DNA from: Clostridiales bacterium
GTDB taxonomy: Bacteria; Bacillota; Clostridia; Saccharofermentanales; Saccharofermentanaceae
Direction of reading: 5' to 3'
DNA: 64,000 nucleotides
NCBI GenBank assembly: GCA_017427465.1
Contig: JAFRST010000008.1
Span: 23,451 to 87,450, forward strand
Shown: in pieces, positions 33,097-42,232 of the stretch
Layout of the letters: the number at the start of each line of letters is the position of its first letter
Position numbering within the stretch: the first letter of the stretch is position 1
Program-made: the position numbers and the translations under genes
The notes under the pieces: generated by a model
What the model was told of the DNA's origin: nothing
What the model saw: only the letters and a program-made list of their open reading frames with translations
The model's database searches: none

Positions 33097-36000
33097 ATGT
33101 TTAAGAAAAAGATCCTGATGAGCCCCATTATCGGATTGTTGATAACCGTTATTTTCTATAGCTTCTTTTTACCTGTTGTCTGTTTTGCAGATGAGACTGA
33201 ACAGAGTGGACAGGAAAACGTTCATACAACTTCTAATCACAAATCCAGCGGCGTAATTGTTTCCATGGGAGATTCTTATTCTGCCGGGGAAGGAATAGAG
33301 CCTTTCTATGGCAGCCGTTATTCCGAAGGTTGGGAATTGAAGGATTGGCTTGCCCACAGATCCGAAGGCTCATGGGGAGGTCAGTTGAGGCTTCCGGATG
33401 TCGGAAGCATGAATTCTTCCAAGTATCCCGAAAACACTAATCCGCACTGGTACTTTGTTGCCTCATCAGGTGCAGTGACTTGGGATATAACGGGCGGACA
33501 GGAAAAAGACTATTATAAATGGGATGAAACCACAAATGGTCCAGTAGTTGATACCGAAACGATTGATCCGCAGATAGACATATTCAACGAGACCCAAAGA
33601 AGACAGATAGTGCCTGACTATATTACAATAACTTTGGGCGGAAATGACCTTGGGTTTGTAGATATACTGATAACGGCTGCGGCAAACTGTGTATACATAG
33701 ATCCGTGTTCTCTGACAAAAAGACTTTCTGAAGCTGTAGATGATCTATCAAATTTTGAAATTAAGGATGGGATGGTAGAAGAAGTAAAAACTGAGAATAG
33801 CGACGAGTCAAATGAACTCCAATCTGATGATAAAGTCAGGGATAGAATTAAGAAAATCTACTTCAAAATAGATGAAGCAGCAAGTATCGGAGATGACCAT
33901 CCGTGCATCTTAGTTGCCGGATATCCTCATTTGCTGAAGGAAGAGCTATTTAAAGACAATAAAAATGCCGGAGACTTTGTAAATGCTCTTACCATTTTCA
34001 ACCCTTCTGATGCCCAGCAGATCAACATGGCAATTGATATTTATACTAAAGTATTAAAGAACATTGTTGAGGAGTGCCAAGACGAAGGACTAAGGATCGA
34101 GTATGTTGATATAAATGAGAGATTTGACGGGTTTGACGGGTTTGACGGGCATGAGGTTAACACTCCCGAGCCGTGGATAAATGGTATTGAATTCAATTCA
34201 ACAACTCTCGGAGGGATCGGAGTTTTTCCTAAGATTAAAGACTTTATTTCTAGCGGCACTATATGTGATGCGCTCAAGAGAGTTTTGAGTGACGAAGATT
34301 ACAAAAAATGCAAAAAAGAACAGGACTTGATGTCTTTGCTGATAGAAGAGAAAGTTTTTGGCAACCTAACAAATAGTGCAATCAGGGACCTTTTGGGTAT
34401 CGATTATAATCAAGATCTAACGTATGGATTGATACGCGGCGCTTCTCTACATCCCAATTCCGAAGGTGCGAATGGCTACAAAAAGTGCTTTCAGAGAAAG
34501 ATCAACGAATTGGAAGGTCTGGCGGAAACACCATCGGATGATCCGCCTCAAACGGAGACCCGTATCGGTTCAGAGATTACTTTCGGTAAATATGCCGGAG
34601 AAGACATTCAGTGGACAATAATGGATGAGACAGATGACAGCTACTTCCTGTTGGCCAAAAACGCTATTGAGACAAAAGACTTTAACGATACTGATGAGAA
34701 TACAAACTGGGAAGATTGTTCGTTAAGAGAATGGCTTAACGGAGAATTCTATGACAGTGCATTTACCCCGGAAGAGAAGGAAATGATAAAGCTGTCAAAT
34801 GTTAAGAATCGCGGTAATCCCGGATGGAGTGGTGACGACAAAAAAGACTATGAAGATACGCAGGATCATGTTTTCCTTTTAAGCTTTTACGAAGCTAAAA
34901 CCTTGTTTAAAAACGATGAGGATAGAATGGTTCTGCCTACAGAACATACCATTATTAATGGGTCTATTGCCCATACCGATAATACTAACGAGGATATGAA
35001 CTTCAAGATCTATGCATTATGGTGGCTTAGGTCTCCCGGTATAGACAAAAACAAGGCAGCATATGTCAATTACTGGGGAAAGATAGATAACGAAGGTCTA
35101 GCTGTCGCTGGTGGCTTTGATGGTATTTGCGGTGTCCGTCCTGCCATGTGGATTGATAAGAGTATAAAAGCGACTGCGATAGTCGACGTTGATCCTGCAA
35201 GTGCTGACAAGGCAACATTAGTTCGTGACGGAGACGTTGTGATTTTCGGGCAATATGAGCAGGATGGCAATACCGGGAACGGCAAAGAACCGATCGAGTG
35301 GGAGATCCTTACTGAGAAAGATGGAAAAATGCTTCTTATCAGTAAATATATCCTTGATTGCCAGCCATATAATACCGAGAGTACAGAAGTGACGTGGGAG
35401 ACATGCAGCTTGCGGCAGTGGCTCAATAATGATTTTTATAACACTGCATTCAATGAGTCAGACCGGAAGCTGATAGAGACTACCACACTTTCCAACCCTG
35501 ATAATCCGTTTGGCGGAAAAGGCGGAAACAGTACTGATGATAAGGTGTTCTGCCTAAGCATGGAGGAAGTGTACAGTTATTTGGATATCTTGTATGAGAC
35601 TGATAATCCATACGGCGGTGACTTCTGTTTTAGTTTAGATTTCCTTAGGGAAGTAACGCAATATGCGCGCGACCGTGGTGTAGTAGATCGCGAAATAGAT
35701 GCAGGTTATTTTGATTTCACCGAGGTTCCCGTAGATGAATCAGATCTGATCGGGAAGGATTTAGGAAACTGGTGGCTCAGATCTCCCGCGAATTCCAACG
35801 ACCGGGCGTGTGTGGTATTTTTATCCGGACAAGCCGGCTATGAAATAGAAGAGTTCGTGCATGTTGCTGCTGAAGGTGTCCGTCCCGCTATGTGGGTAAA
35901 CTGTAATGATGTCAAAGACCCATCGTCTGAAAATTCCGCCCCGGTTCCGGACGAAGTGAAGGCTGCATATCTTGATGTAGTGAATAACGTTTCGTACGAA

Positions 36001-36522
36001 GATTTTAAGTCTGAATACTATGGCGTTCCCTCATCAGGTAAATTCAGCTATGACCTTGTGTACGTAGATAATGACGATATTCCCGAATTGCTGGTCTGCC
36101 TTACGGTAAGCGGTGGTCTTAATGGTGATGAGGTTTTCGCGAATCTGTACACCATCGGTAATGATAAAAAAGCTGTACAGCTGTTCCAACGTTGGGCGGC
36201 AGACCGCTTTGATGCGAATACCGTTTACTATCCGCGCGAAAACATGGTCAGAGAATTCTTCCGCAGCGGTGCAAGCGACTGCTTTATCGACGTTGTAAGT
36301 ATTGATGCAACAAGCAGGCAACCCAAGTTCTCCTACTATGAACAGATCTACGATGTGGATGATTCGAGCATTGTGAATTACTACATATATGACAACAAAA
36401 ATCATAAGACTATCGCGGAGATCACAAAGCTGGAATATGAAGCCTTAACAACATGTCCCGGCGACCCTGTCCCGTTGGTTGCAGGCCGGACCTTGCAGGA
36501 GATCAAAGACGTGCTGAAGTAA
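33097..36522 (+). CDS. Secreted SGNH hydrolase with two DUF6273 domains
   Basis: This is a 1141-aa protein. ATG 33097 follows GGAGGGATAAGTAT. A signal peptide (hydrophobic to ~residue 30, VVCFA) is followed by an SGNH catalytic domain (~50-480): block I VSMGDSYSAGEG, block III TLGGNDLGF, and SLHPNSEG with the catalytic His. Two DUF6273 modules follow (~490-710 and ~715-960), each with a W-x-CSLRxWLN motif and WWLRSP. A C-terminal ~180-aa domain (YLDVVNNVSYEDF, LVYVDNDDIPELLVC) resembles the stalks of Clostridia lipoproteins. It is probably a secreted esterase acting on polysaccharide or lipid; the DUF6273 repeats may bind a partner or surface. Confidence 0.8.
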   Translation: MFKKKILMSPIIGLLITVIFYSFFLPVVCFADETEQSGQENVHTTSNHKSSGVIVSMGDSYSAGEGIEPFYGSRYSEGWELKDWLAHRSEGSWGGQLRLPDVGSMNSSKYPENTNPHWYFVASSGAVTWDITGGQEKDYYKWDETTNGPVVDTETIDPQIDIFNETQRRQIVPDYITITLGGNDLGFVDILITAAANCVYIDPCSLTKRLSEAVDDLSNFEIKDGMVEEVKTENSDESNELQSDDKVRDRIKKIYFKIDEAASIGDDHPCILVAGYPHLLKEELFKDNKNAGDFVNALTIFNPSDAQQINMAIDIYTKVLKNIVEECQDEGLRIEYVDINERFDGFDGFDGHEVNTPEPWINGIEFNSTTLGGIGVFPKIKDFISSGTICDALKRVLSDEDYKKCKKEQDLMSLLIEEKVFGNLTNSAIRDLLGIDYNQDLTYGLIRGASLHPNSEGANGYKKCFQRKINELEGLAETPSDDPPQTETRIGSEITFGKYAGEDIQWTIMDETDDSYFLLAKNAIETKDFNDTDENTNWEDCSLREWLNGEFYDSAFTPEEKEMIKLSNVKNRGNPGWSGDDKKDYEDTQDHVFLLSFYEAKTLFKNDEDRMVLPTEHTIINGSIAHTDNTNEDMNFKIYALWWLRSPGIDKNKAAYVNYWGKIDNEGLAVAGGFDGICGVRPAMWIDKSIKATAIVDVDPASADKATLVRDGDVVIFGQYEQDGNTGNGKEPIEWEILTEKDGKMLLISKYILDCQPYNTESTEVTWETCSLRQWLNNDFYNTAFNESDRKLIETTTLSNPDNPFGGKGGNSTDDKVFCLSMEEVYSYLDILYETDNPYGGDFCFSLDFLREVTQYARDRGVVDREIDAGYFDFTEVPVDESDLIGKDLGNWWLRSPANSNDRACVVFLSGQAGYEIEEFVHVAAEGVRPAMWVNCNDVKDPSSENSAPVPDEVKAAYLDVVNNVSYEDFKSEYYGVPSSGKFSYDLVYVDNDDIPELLVCLTVSGGLNGDEVFANLYTIGNDKKAVQLFQRWAADRFDANTVYYPRENMVREFFRSGASDCFIDVVSIDATSRQPKFSYYEQIYDVDDSSIVNYYIYDNKNHKTIAEITKLEYEALTTCPGDPVPLVAGRTLQEIKDVLK

Positions 36523-36671
36523 AGCAAATCCGGCCGTGGGCCTCCGGCCCCGCCCTTGATTAGCCATTGCTAACAAATATTTTCGCATATTTACGCGATA
36601 TGCAGGCAATTTGACAGAAATCTTTTTCCGAGGTTGACAGGCTCGGAAGGCGTGTGCTATTTTCGGAGTGT

Positions 36672-36790
36672 AATTCCCATGGGGGAGTAGCAAGCGCTAA
36701 TGCGTAGCAAGTCAACATCCTGACGTAACAGTCTGGCTTGTTTTAAATTGCGAGACTCATGTATAGCTGATGAACTATACATGACGTTAT
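36672..36790 (+). ncRNA. yybP-ykoY-like (manganese) riboswitch candidate
   Basis: The leader has the hallmark GGGGAGTAGC (36682-36691), GTCAACAT (36711-36718), GGCTTGTTTTAAATTGCGAG and GAGAC near 36752, in the order expected of yybP-ykoY aptamers. The bounding CATG copies (36678-36681 and 36758-36761) can pair as the end of P1. The 3' CATG also starts a competing hairpin, CATGTATAG (36758-36766) with CTATACATG (36775-36783), a plausible switch. An intrinsic terminator follows at 36803. The match is by eye; a covariance search is needed for certainty. Confidence 0.55.
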
Positions 36791-36802
36791 TTAGTTTTTA
36801 AT

Positions 36803-36837
36803 GACCCAAGTGTAGTTCGCTATGCTTGGGTCTTTTG
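36803..36837 (+). terminator. Terminator in the leader of the ABC transporter operon
   Basis: GACCCAAG (36803-36810) and CTTGGGTC (36825-36832) form a perfect stem with an inner TAG-TTCG-CTA tetraloop hairpin, followed by TTTTG. It sits between the riboswitch-like RNA and the first gene, the expected position of an expression platform. Confidence 0.8.
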
Positions 36838-36885
36838 TTTGGAAAGATCCGGGAGTTAATAAAATTACTCGGAGGCATGATGAGA

Positions 36886-37593
36886 ATGAAAGAGGAATTT
36901 TTGGTGATCTCAGATCTGAAGAAGAGTTTCGGATCGGGAGAAGCGAGGCAGGAAGTGCTGCGGGGCATGGATTTCACGGTCAAAAGAGGCGAGTTCTGCG
37001 TTTTGCTCGGACCCTCGGGATCCGGCAAATCGACACTCCTGAACATTATCGGAGGCATCGATACACCGGATTCGGGATTTGTCAGCATCAACGGGGACAA
37101 GCTCGAAGACATGGACGAGAAGCAGCTTACGATCTATCGAAGGAAGCATCTCGGGTATGTTTTCCAGATGTACAACCTGATACCGAATCTTAACGTCAAG
37201 GAGAATATCGAGGTCGGGGCGTATCTGTCGGATAAGCCGCTCGATGTGGAGGAGGTAATAACGACACTGGGGCTTCAGGACCATAAATACAAGTATCCCA
37301 ATCAATTGTCCGGAGGACAGCAGCAGAGAGTTTCCATAGGAAGAGCTGTAGTCAAGAATCCGGACATTCTTATGTGTGATGAGCCCACCGGCGCGCTGGA
37401 TTACAAGACTTCGAAAGAGATCTTAGCGCTCATCGAAGACTGCAACAGGAAGTACGGAAGCACCATAATAATGGTAACTCACAACGAAGCCATCAAGTAC
37501 ATGGCAGACCATGTGATCAAGTTAAGAGACGGTGTCGTCCGCCATAACGACATCAACGACAAGAAGATACCGGCTTCCGAGCTCGAGTGGTAA
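36886..37593 (+). CDS. ABC transporter ATP-binding protein (MacB/LolD type)
   Basis: This is a 235-aa protein. GGAGG at 36871-36875 is 10 bases before ATG 36886; ATG 36877 or 36880 would be too close. Walker A GPSGSGKST (near 41), Q loop FQMYNLIPNLNV (near 89), signature LSGGQQQR (near 142), Walker B ILMCDEPTGALD (near 162) and H-loop TH (near 197) are intact. Sequence and partner place it in the MacB/LolD/FtsE group, which drives mechanotransmission or export rather than classic uptake. It is controlled by the leader at 36672-36837. Confidence 0.93.
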   Translation: MKEEFLVISDLKKSFGSGEARQEVLRGMDFTVKRGEFCVLLGPSGSGKSTLLNIIGGIDTPDSGFVSINGDKLEDMDEKQLTIYRRKHLGYVFQMYNLIPNLNVKENIEVGAYLSDKPLDVEEVITTLGLQDHKYKYPNQLSGGQQQRVSIGRAVVKNPDILMCDEPTGALDYKTSKEILALIEDCNRKYGSTIIMVTHNEAIKYMADHVIKLRDGVVRHNDINDKKIPASELEW

Positions 37594-37605
37594 GGAGGCG
37601 CGAAA

Positions 37606-40299
37606 ATGAGAAACCCTCTTGTAAAGCGGATCCCCAAAGAGCTCGCTTCTGATTGGCATAAGTATCTTGTAATTATCATCTTCATGGTGATCATGATAGG
37701 TGTTATATCAGGCATGTATGTAGGCCACGACAGCATGCTCGCCTCGATCGACAGGGGCAGGGAAGACTTAAAGCTTGAAGACGGTTCTTTCGAGCTCAAA
37801 GAAAAGGCTTCGGAAGAATTGCTTGATGCTATAAGCACCGGCAAGATGGCCGACGTAAGGCAGTATTTCATTGACGAAGGATTCAGGGAAGCAGACGAAG
37901 AAGTCGAAAAGGCGATAGAGGAAGAACTTGAGAAGCAGGTGACTTCCGCGATCGAAGAAAACGTCCGCGCACAGTGTCTGGCCATGGGGATCACCGATGA
38001 AGACATGATAAAAGCCCAGATCGATTCCGTCATGGAAGAGAGCTATGAAGATGCTCTTAAAGAGGCCCGAGGATCTGATGAGTTCAAGGAAGCTTCTGAC
38101 AAAGCATATAAGGAAGCCCATGATGCCGTCATCGAGGCAGTCGATGAGGAATGGGAAGAGATATCCGAGAAATACAATCTGAACGATAAAGGGTTCATGC
38201 CGGTACCGGTGACCGTCTACGAAGACTTCTACAGGAATGAACCTGAAGACAACGATAATGACGGCACCGAGGACGCGACTGTAAGGATCTTCTCCGGTGA
38301 TGCGGAAATCAACCTGGCATCGTTTAATGAAGGCCGCGCGCCAGAGGCTGATACCGAGATCGCGATAGACAGGATGCACGCCGATAACGCCGGTGTAAAG
38401 GTAGGCGACAAGATCACTGTCGGCGGCAAGGAATTCAAAGTCGTAGGCCTGCTGTCTTACGTTAACTACTTAACGCTCCACGAATCAAATACGGATCTCA
38501 TGTTTGACGCGTTCGGCTTTGACGTAGCAATGGTGACGCCAGATGCGTTCGCTTCATTTAATTCGCGTGTTCATTACAACTATTCGTTCGTGTACGAAGC
38601 AGAGCCTGCAGATAAGATCGAGAAGGCAGACTTTTCTGAGAGGTTCCTTAAGTCGCTCATTACCCAGACGCTCGTGCACGATAACGAGATCGATGATTAC
38701 CTTCCCGAATATTTAAGGCAGGCGAGCAACTTTGCCCGTGCAGATATCGACGGCGACTCGACCGGCACCAGTATTTTCTGCTACATCCTCATCGCTGTAA
38801 TAGCTTTTATTTTCGCGATCACGATAAGCAATACCATCGATAAAGAAGCTTCCGTTATCGGTACTCTCAGAGCCTCCGGATACAGCAGAAGAGAGCTCAT
38901 TGTTCACTATATGTCGATGCCTCTGATAGTCACTCTCATAGGTGCCGTCATCGGAAATATACTGGGCTACACTGTGTTCCGCAATGCGGCCGTGGCCCTT
39001 TATTACAACAGCTACAGCCTGCCCGAATGCCACCTCGTGTGGAGCCGGACGGCGCTCATCAAGACTACGGTCATACCGCTTCTTCTGATGTTCTTTATCA
39101 ACCTGTTCGTTATCGCGCGCAAACTGCAGCTGAGCCCCTTAAAGTTCTTAAGGCACGATCTTACAAAGTCAAGAAGCACGAAAGCCAGAAGGCTGCCTTC
39201 ATGGTCTTTCCTAAGAAGATTCAGGCTGAGGATACTGTTCCAGAATATGCCGAACTATGCAGTCCTCGTATTCGGCGTGATCTTTATCGAGCTCATGATG
39301 TGCTTTGCGTTCGGCCTGCCGGATTCGCTTAATCACTACGGTGACAGGGCGCCCGAGATGGTTTTCGCAGACTATCAGTATATGCTGATGGGATATAAGG
39401 ACTCTGACGGAAATGTCATTGAGACATCTGAAGCGAGTGCTGAAAAGTTCAGCTCCAGGACTTTGATGTATCCGAAAAATGTCGGGTCATTCCGTGAGGG
39501 AATGGGCAGCGGCGGTGACGAGAGCGTGACCGTATACGGCATCTCAGAAGGCAGCAGCTATATCTCGCTCCCTTCAGGAATTGAGGACGGTCATGTATAT
39601 GTTTCCACCGCCTTCAGCGAAAAGTTCAACATCAAGGAAGGCTCTGTCATCACCCTCAATGAAGAGTATGAGAATAAGTCCTATGACTTTACGGTCGACG
39701 GCGTGATCGATTACGAAGGCGGCATTGCAGCCTTTATGGGCAACGACAGCTTTAACTCAGTATTCGGCATGAAGACCGGCGAGTTCTCCGGCTACTTCTC
39801 AAGAAATGAGATCAAAGATATCGACGAGCAGGATATCGCCGCGGTCATTACGTCTGAAGACATCTCCAAGGTCACGAATCAGCTGATGCATTCCATGGGC
39901 AGATTCATAGACATGTTCAAGTATGCCCTTATCGTGCTCGCGGCAGCGCTCATATACCTTCTTGCTAAGATAATAATCGAGCGAAATGAACGCCCGATAT
40001 CGATGGTAAAGATACTTGGCTTCAAAAACGGCGAGATTGGCTCTCTTTATATCGTCCCGACTGCAATAGTTGTAAGTATTTGCTCGCTGATTGGATTCGT
40101 TGGCGGATACTTCCTGATGATATGGATATTTAAGGCCTTCATGCTGCAGATGGACGGATATTTCGCGTTCTTCATGAAGCCTTCCTCGATGGTCCTGTCC
40201 GTGGTCTACCTGCTTGTCGGCTACCTGTTCGTATCTTTCATCGACTACATGAGGATAAAGAAGATACCTATGGATGAGGCGCTGAAAAACGTGGAGTAA
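37606..40299 (+). CDS. FtsX-like ABC permease
   Basis: This is an 897-aa protein with GGAGG upstream, 12 bases after the ATPase stop. TM1 at ~20-40, then a long extracytoplasmic region containing an unusually acidic, helical coiled-coil stretch (~75-200: EEVEKAIEEELEKQ, EDALKEARGSDEFKEA) and a periplasmic-core-like beta part (~205-370). A block of three helices (~390-500) is followed by a second periplasmic segment (~555-760) and three final helices (~765-890). Two FtsX units in one chain is the layout of bacitracin/lantibiotic-type and YtrF-like permeases. Substrate unknown. Confidence 0.9.
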   Translation: MRNPLVKRIPKELASDWHKYLVIIIFMVIMIGVISGMYVGHDSMLASIDRGREDLKLEDGSFELKEKASEELLDAISTGKMADVRQYFIDEGFREADEEVEKAIEEELEKQVTSAIEENVRAQCLAMGITDEDMIKAQIDSVMEESYEDALKEARGSDEFKEASDKAYKEAHDAVIEAVDEEWEEISEKYNLNDKGFMPVPVTVYEDFYRNEPEDNDNDGTEDATVRIFSGDAEINLASFNEGRAPEADTEIAIDRMHADNAGVKVGDKITVGGKEFKVVGLLSYVNYLTLHESNTDLMFDAFGFDVAMVTPDAFASFNSRVHYNYSFVYEAEPADKIEKADFSERFLKSLITQTLVHDNEIDDYLPEYLRQASNFARADIDGDSTGTSIFCYILIAVIAFIFAITISNTIDKEASVIGTLRASGYSRRELIVHYMSMPLIVTLIGAVIGNILGYTVFRNAAVALYYNSYSLPECHLVWSRTALIKTTVIPLLLMFFINLFVIARKLQLSPLKFLRHDLTKSRSTKARRLPSWSFLRRFRLRILFQNMPNYAVLVFGVIFIELMMCFAFGLPDSLNHYGDRAPEMVFADYQYMLMGYKDSDGNVIETSEASAEKFSSRTLMYPKNVGSFREGMGSGGDESVTVYGISEGSSYISLPSGIEDGHVYVSTAFSEKFNIKEGSVITLNEEYENKSYDFTVDGVIDYEGGIAAFMGNDSFNSVFGMKTGEFSGYFSRNEIKDIDEQDIAAVITSEDISKVTNQLMHSMGRFIDMFKYALIVLAAALIYLLAKIIIERNERPISMVKILGFKNGEIGSLYIVPTAIVVSICSLIGFVGGYFLMIWIFKAFMLQMDGYFAFFMKPSSMVLSVVYLLVGYLFVSFIDYMRIKKIPMDEALKNVE

Positions 40300-40359
40300 G
40301 AAGGGTATTTTCGGGTCACAGCGCTTGTGCAAACTGATCCCCGGAACTGATTTATTCAG

Positions 40360-40790
40360 CAAATGTGCCGCTATGCGGCACAAACAGCGGCACAAAATGC
40401 TATTTTCGAACCGTTTGTCCAGCAAATGTGCCGCTATGCGGGACATTTAGCGGCACTTTTATCCGATTCCGGCGAAAATGAACCGCAAATTGATCTGCAG
40501 AGCTGTGCATTTGCTGTTCATCTGGCTCGAAAACGACGATTTGTACATGCAAATGTACATGCAGAGCAGTGCATTTGCTGTTCATTTGGCCTGAAAACGA
40601 CGATTTGTACATGCAAATGTACATGCAGAGCAGTGCATTTGCTGTTCATTTGATATGCTGCAAGTAAAAATGCCGCTAAAATTGCCGCTAAGCGGCACAA
40701 AAAGCGGCAGTTTTCTTCTCAAAGCGGTGTTTTGTCCAGCAAAAGTGCCGCAGCGCGGCACAACCAGCGGCACTTTTCTTACACAACAGA
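40360..40790. repeat. Composite palindromic repeat, family A, copy 2
   Basis: GCCGC hairpins (GTGCCGCTATGCGGCAC type, 40363-40460) are followed by a partial 64-bp unit at 40481 and full units at 40534 and 40598. Further hairpins (GCCGCTAAGCGGC, GTGCCGCAGCGCGGCAC) reach 40780. The centre (40481-40661) is nearly identical to 18510-18690. In this copy hairpins flank both sides; in copy 1 only one side. Confidence 0.88.
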
Positions 40791-40878
40791 GCAGGCACCA
40801 TTATTCACAGGCATTCAGTAAGAACCCCTAAAAGGCTTATAATAGACTGAAGCATTCAATCCGAAAGGACCCTAACCC

Positions 40879-41622
40879 ATGTCATTAGATATAAGCAGCC
40901 GGCCTGTCACGGAGATCAGGATTGACTGGGACAAGATAGATAAGAACAGTTATCTGCGCAAAATTGAGGCGCTGAGAGATCTCGAGAGCCTCGTGTTCAG
41001 CAGCAACATAACTGTCTTTGTTGGTGAGAACGGCAGCGGCAAGTCCACGCTCCTTGAGGCGATAGCCGTAAAGTACGGATTTAATCCTGAAGGCGGCACG
41101 AGGAATTATAATTTCTCGACGTACGATTCGCATTCGGAGCTTTGCGATGCGCTGAAACTTATCCGCGGCGTCTGCAAGCCCGGCATGGGGTATTTCTTAA
41201 GGGCAGAGAGCTTTTATAATGTTGCAACGGCCGAGGAGATCTACAGCAGGCTGGATCCTAAGGGGAATGGCCAGCACTTCCACGAGCATTCACACGGCGA
41301 GAGCTTTCTGAAGCTTGTCCGGACGAGTTTCCGGAACCAGGGATTATATCTTTTGGATGAGCCCGAAGCTGCCTTGTCTCCTCAAAGACAGCTCACGCTC
41401 CTTCTTGAGATCGTAAATCACGCAAGGCAGGGCGCACAGTTTATAATGGCGACCCATTCCCCGATACTTCTGGGGATCTCGGGTGCTGAGCTTTTAAGCT
41501 TTGACAAGGGGAAGATCCATCCTGTCAGATATGAAGAGACGGACAGTTATAACGTTACAAAGATGTTTATTGAGAACAGAGATCAGATATTAGGAAAGCT
41601 TTTGGATGAGCAGGAAAGATAA
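40879..41622 (+). CDS. AAA family ATPase (SMC/ABC-type, stand-alone)
   Basis: This is a 247-aa protein with CGAAAGGACC upstream. Walker A VGENGSGKSTLLEAIA (near 53), a signature-like SHGES (near 140), Walker B YLLDEPEAALSP (near 160), and the H-switch ATHSP (near 197) give a compact ABC-type ATPase of the AAA_21/AAA_23 group without membrane segments or a coiled-coil arm. Such ATPases often work with a small effector encoded next to them. Here the next gene overlaps by 17 bases and encodes a peptidase-like protein. TATAAT lies at about 40840-40853. Confidence 0.85.
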   Translation: MSLDISSRPVTEIRIDWDKIDKNSYLRKIEALRDLESLVFSSNITVFVGENGSGKSTLLEAIAVKYGFNPEGGTRNYNFSTYDSHSELCDALKLIRGVCKPGMGYFLRAESFYNVATAEEIYSRLDPKGNGQHFHEHSHGESFLKLVRTSFRNQGLYLLDEPEAALSPQRQLTLLLEIVNHARQGAQFIMATHSPILLGISGAELLSFDKGKIHPVRYEETDSYNVTKMFIENRDQILGKLLDEQER

Positions 41623-42094
41623 GGTGCTTTTTGCCGGATTTAAGGGCAGGAATAACGCTTCGGGGAGACTGGCGGAGTGCCTGTCGCCTAAGCCGTTCCT
41701 CTTAACCAATTCTTACAACGGTCTTAAGAGAGACATTGACTCTCTTAAAGAAGATCATGACATTGCCGTGCTGTTCGGTGTGGATAAGAATTTGACCTCC
41801 AATGTCAGGATCGAGAAGTCCGCCATTAAGGACGGCACGAAGAGGTATTCTAATCTTGATCTGAATAAGATTTTCGATGCCCTAAATGCAGCAGGAATCG
41901 AGCCTCTGATATCTGACCGCCCAAAAGACTGTCTTTGCAACGAGGCGTACTGGAATGCGCTCGAAAAGTTCTCGGGAAGAGCCGTGTTCATACACATTCC
42001 GACGGTAAAGCATGCGGATGAGGTCTTCTTTGATAAAATGAAGGCGGCGATGGCATTTATGAAAAACGGTAAAGAGGATATAGGTATCGGGTAA
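41606..42094 (+). CDS. Pyroglutamyl-peptidase-like (C15-like) small protein
   Basis: This is a 162-aa protein translated from inside the end of the ATPase gene, implying coupling. KVLFAGFKGRNNASG at the start, VRIEKSAIKD (Glu near 70), DCLCNEAYW (Cys near 111) and AVFIHIPTVK (His near 130) line up with the Glu-Cys-His catalytic triad of pyroglutamyl peptidase I (VERVAIN, YVCN, FIHVP). It is ~50 residues shorter than the true enzyme and otherwise diverged, so substrate may differ. The match was made by eye. Confidence 0.5.
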   Translation: MSRKDKVLFAGFKGRNNASGRLAECLSPKPFLLTNSYNGLKRDIDSLKEDHDIAVLFGVDKNLTSNVRIEKSAIKDGTKRYSNLDLNKIFDALNAAGIEPLISDRPKDCLCNEAYWNALEKFSGRAVFIHIPTVKHADEVFFDKMKAAMAFMKNGKEDIGIG

Positions 42095-42231
42095 TGGGAA
42101 AAAAGAAGAGAGAACATGTAGTTTTCGATCAAATGTTAAAGCAGAAAAAGAGCATTCCTTTCTCGAAGATAACAAATGACGGTCCGCAAAAACAGAGAAG
42201 AAGACCGAGGAATGAAGAAGGAAATACGTGA
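42094..42231 (+). CDS. 45-aa very basic small protein
   Basis: It starts at ATG 42094, overlapping the previous stop (TAATG), and begins MGKKKREHVVFDQMLKQKK, ending PQKQRRRPRNEEGNT. About a third of residues are Lys/Arg, which suggests nucleic-acid or ribosome contact. Its stop is one base before the likely start of the next gene, so all four genes from 40879 may be one coupled operon. Not recognised. Confidence 0.45.
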   Translation: MGKKKREHVVFDQMLKQKKSIPFSKITNDGPQKQRRRPRNEEGNT

Positions 42232-42232
42232 T

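Noticed and set aside
36526..36560. GC-rich hairpin after the SGNH gene as a terminator
   Set aside because: The stem is plausible (GGCC..GGCC) but no T tract follows.
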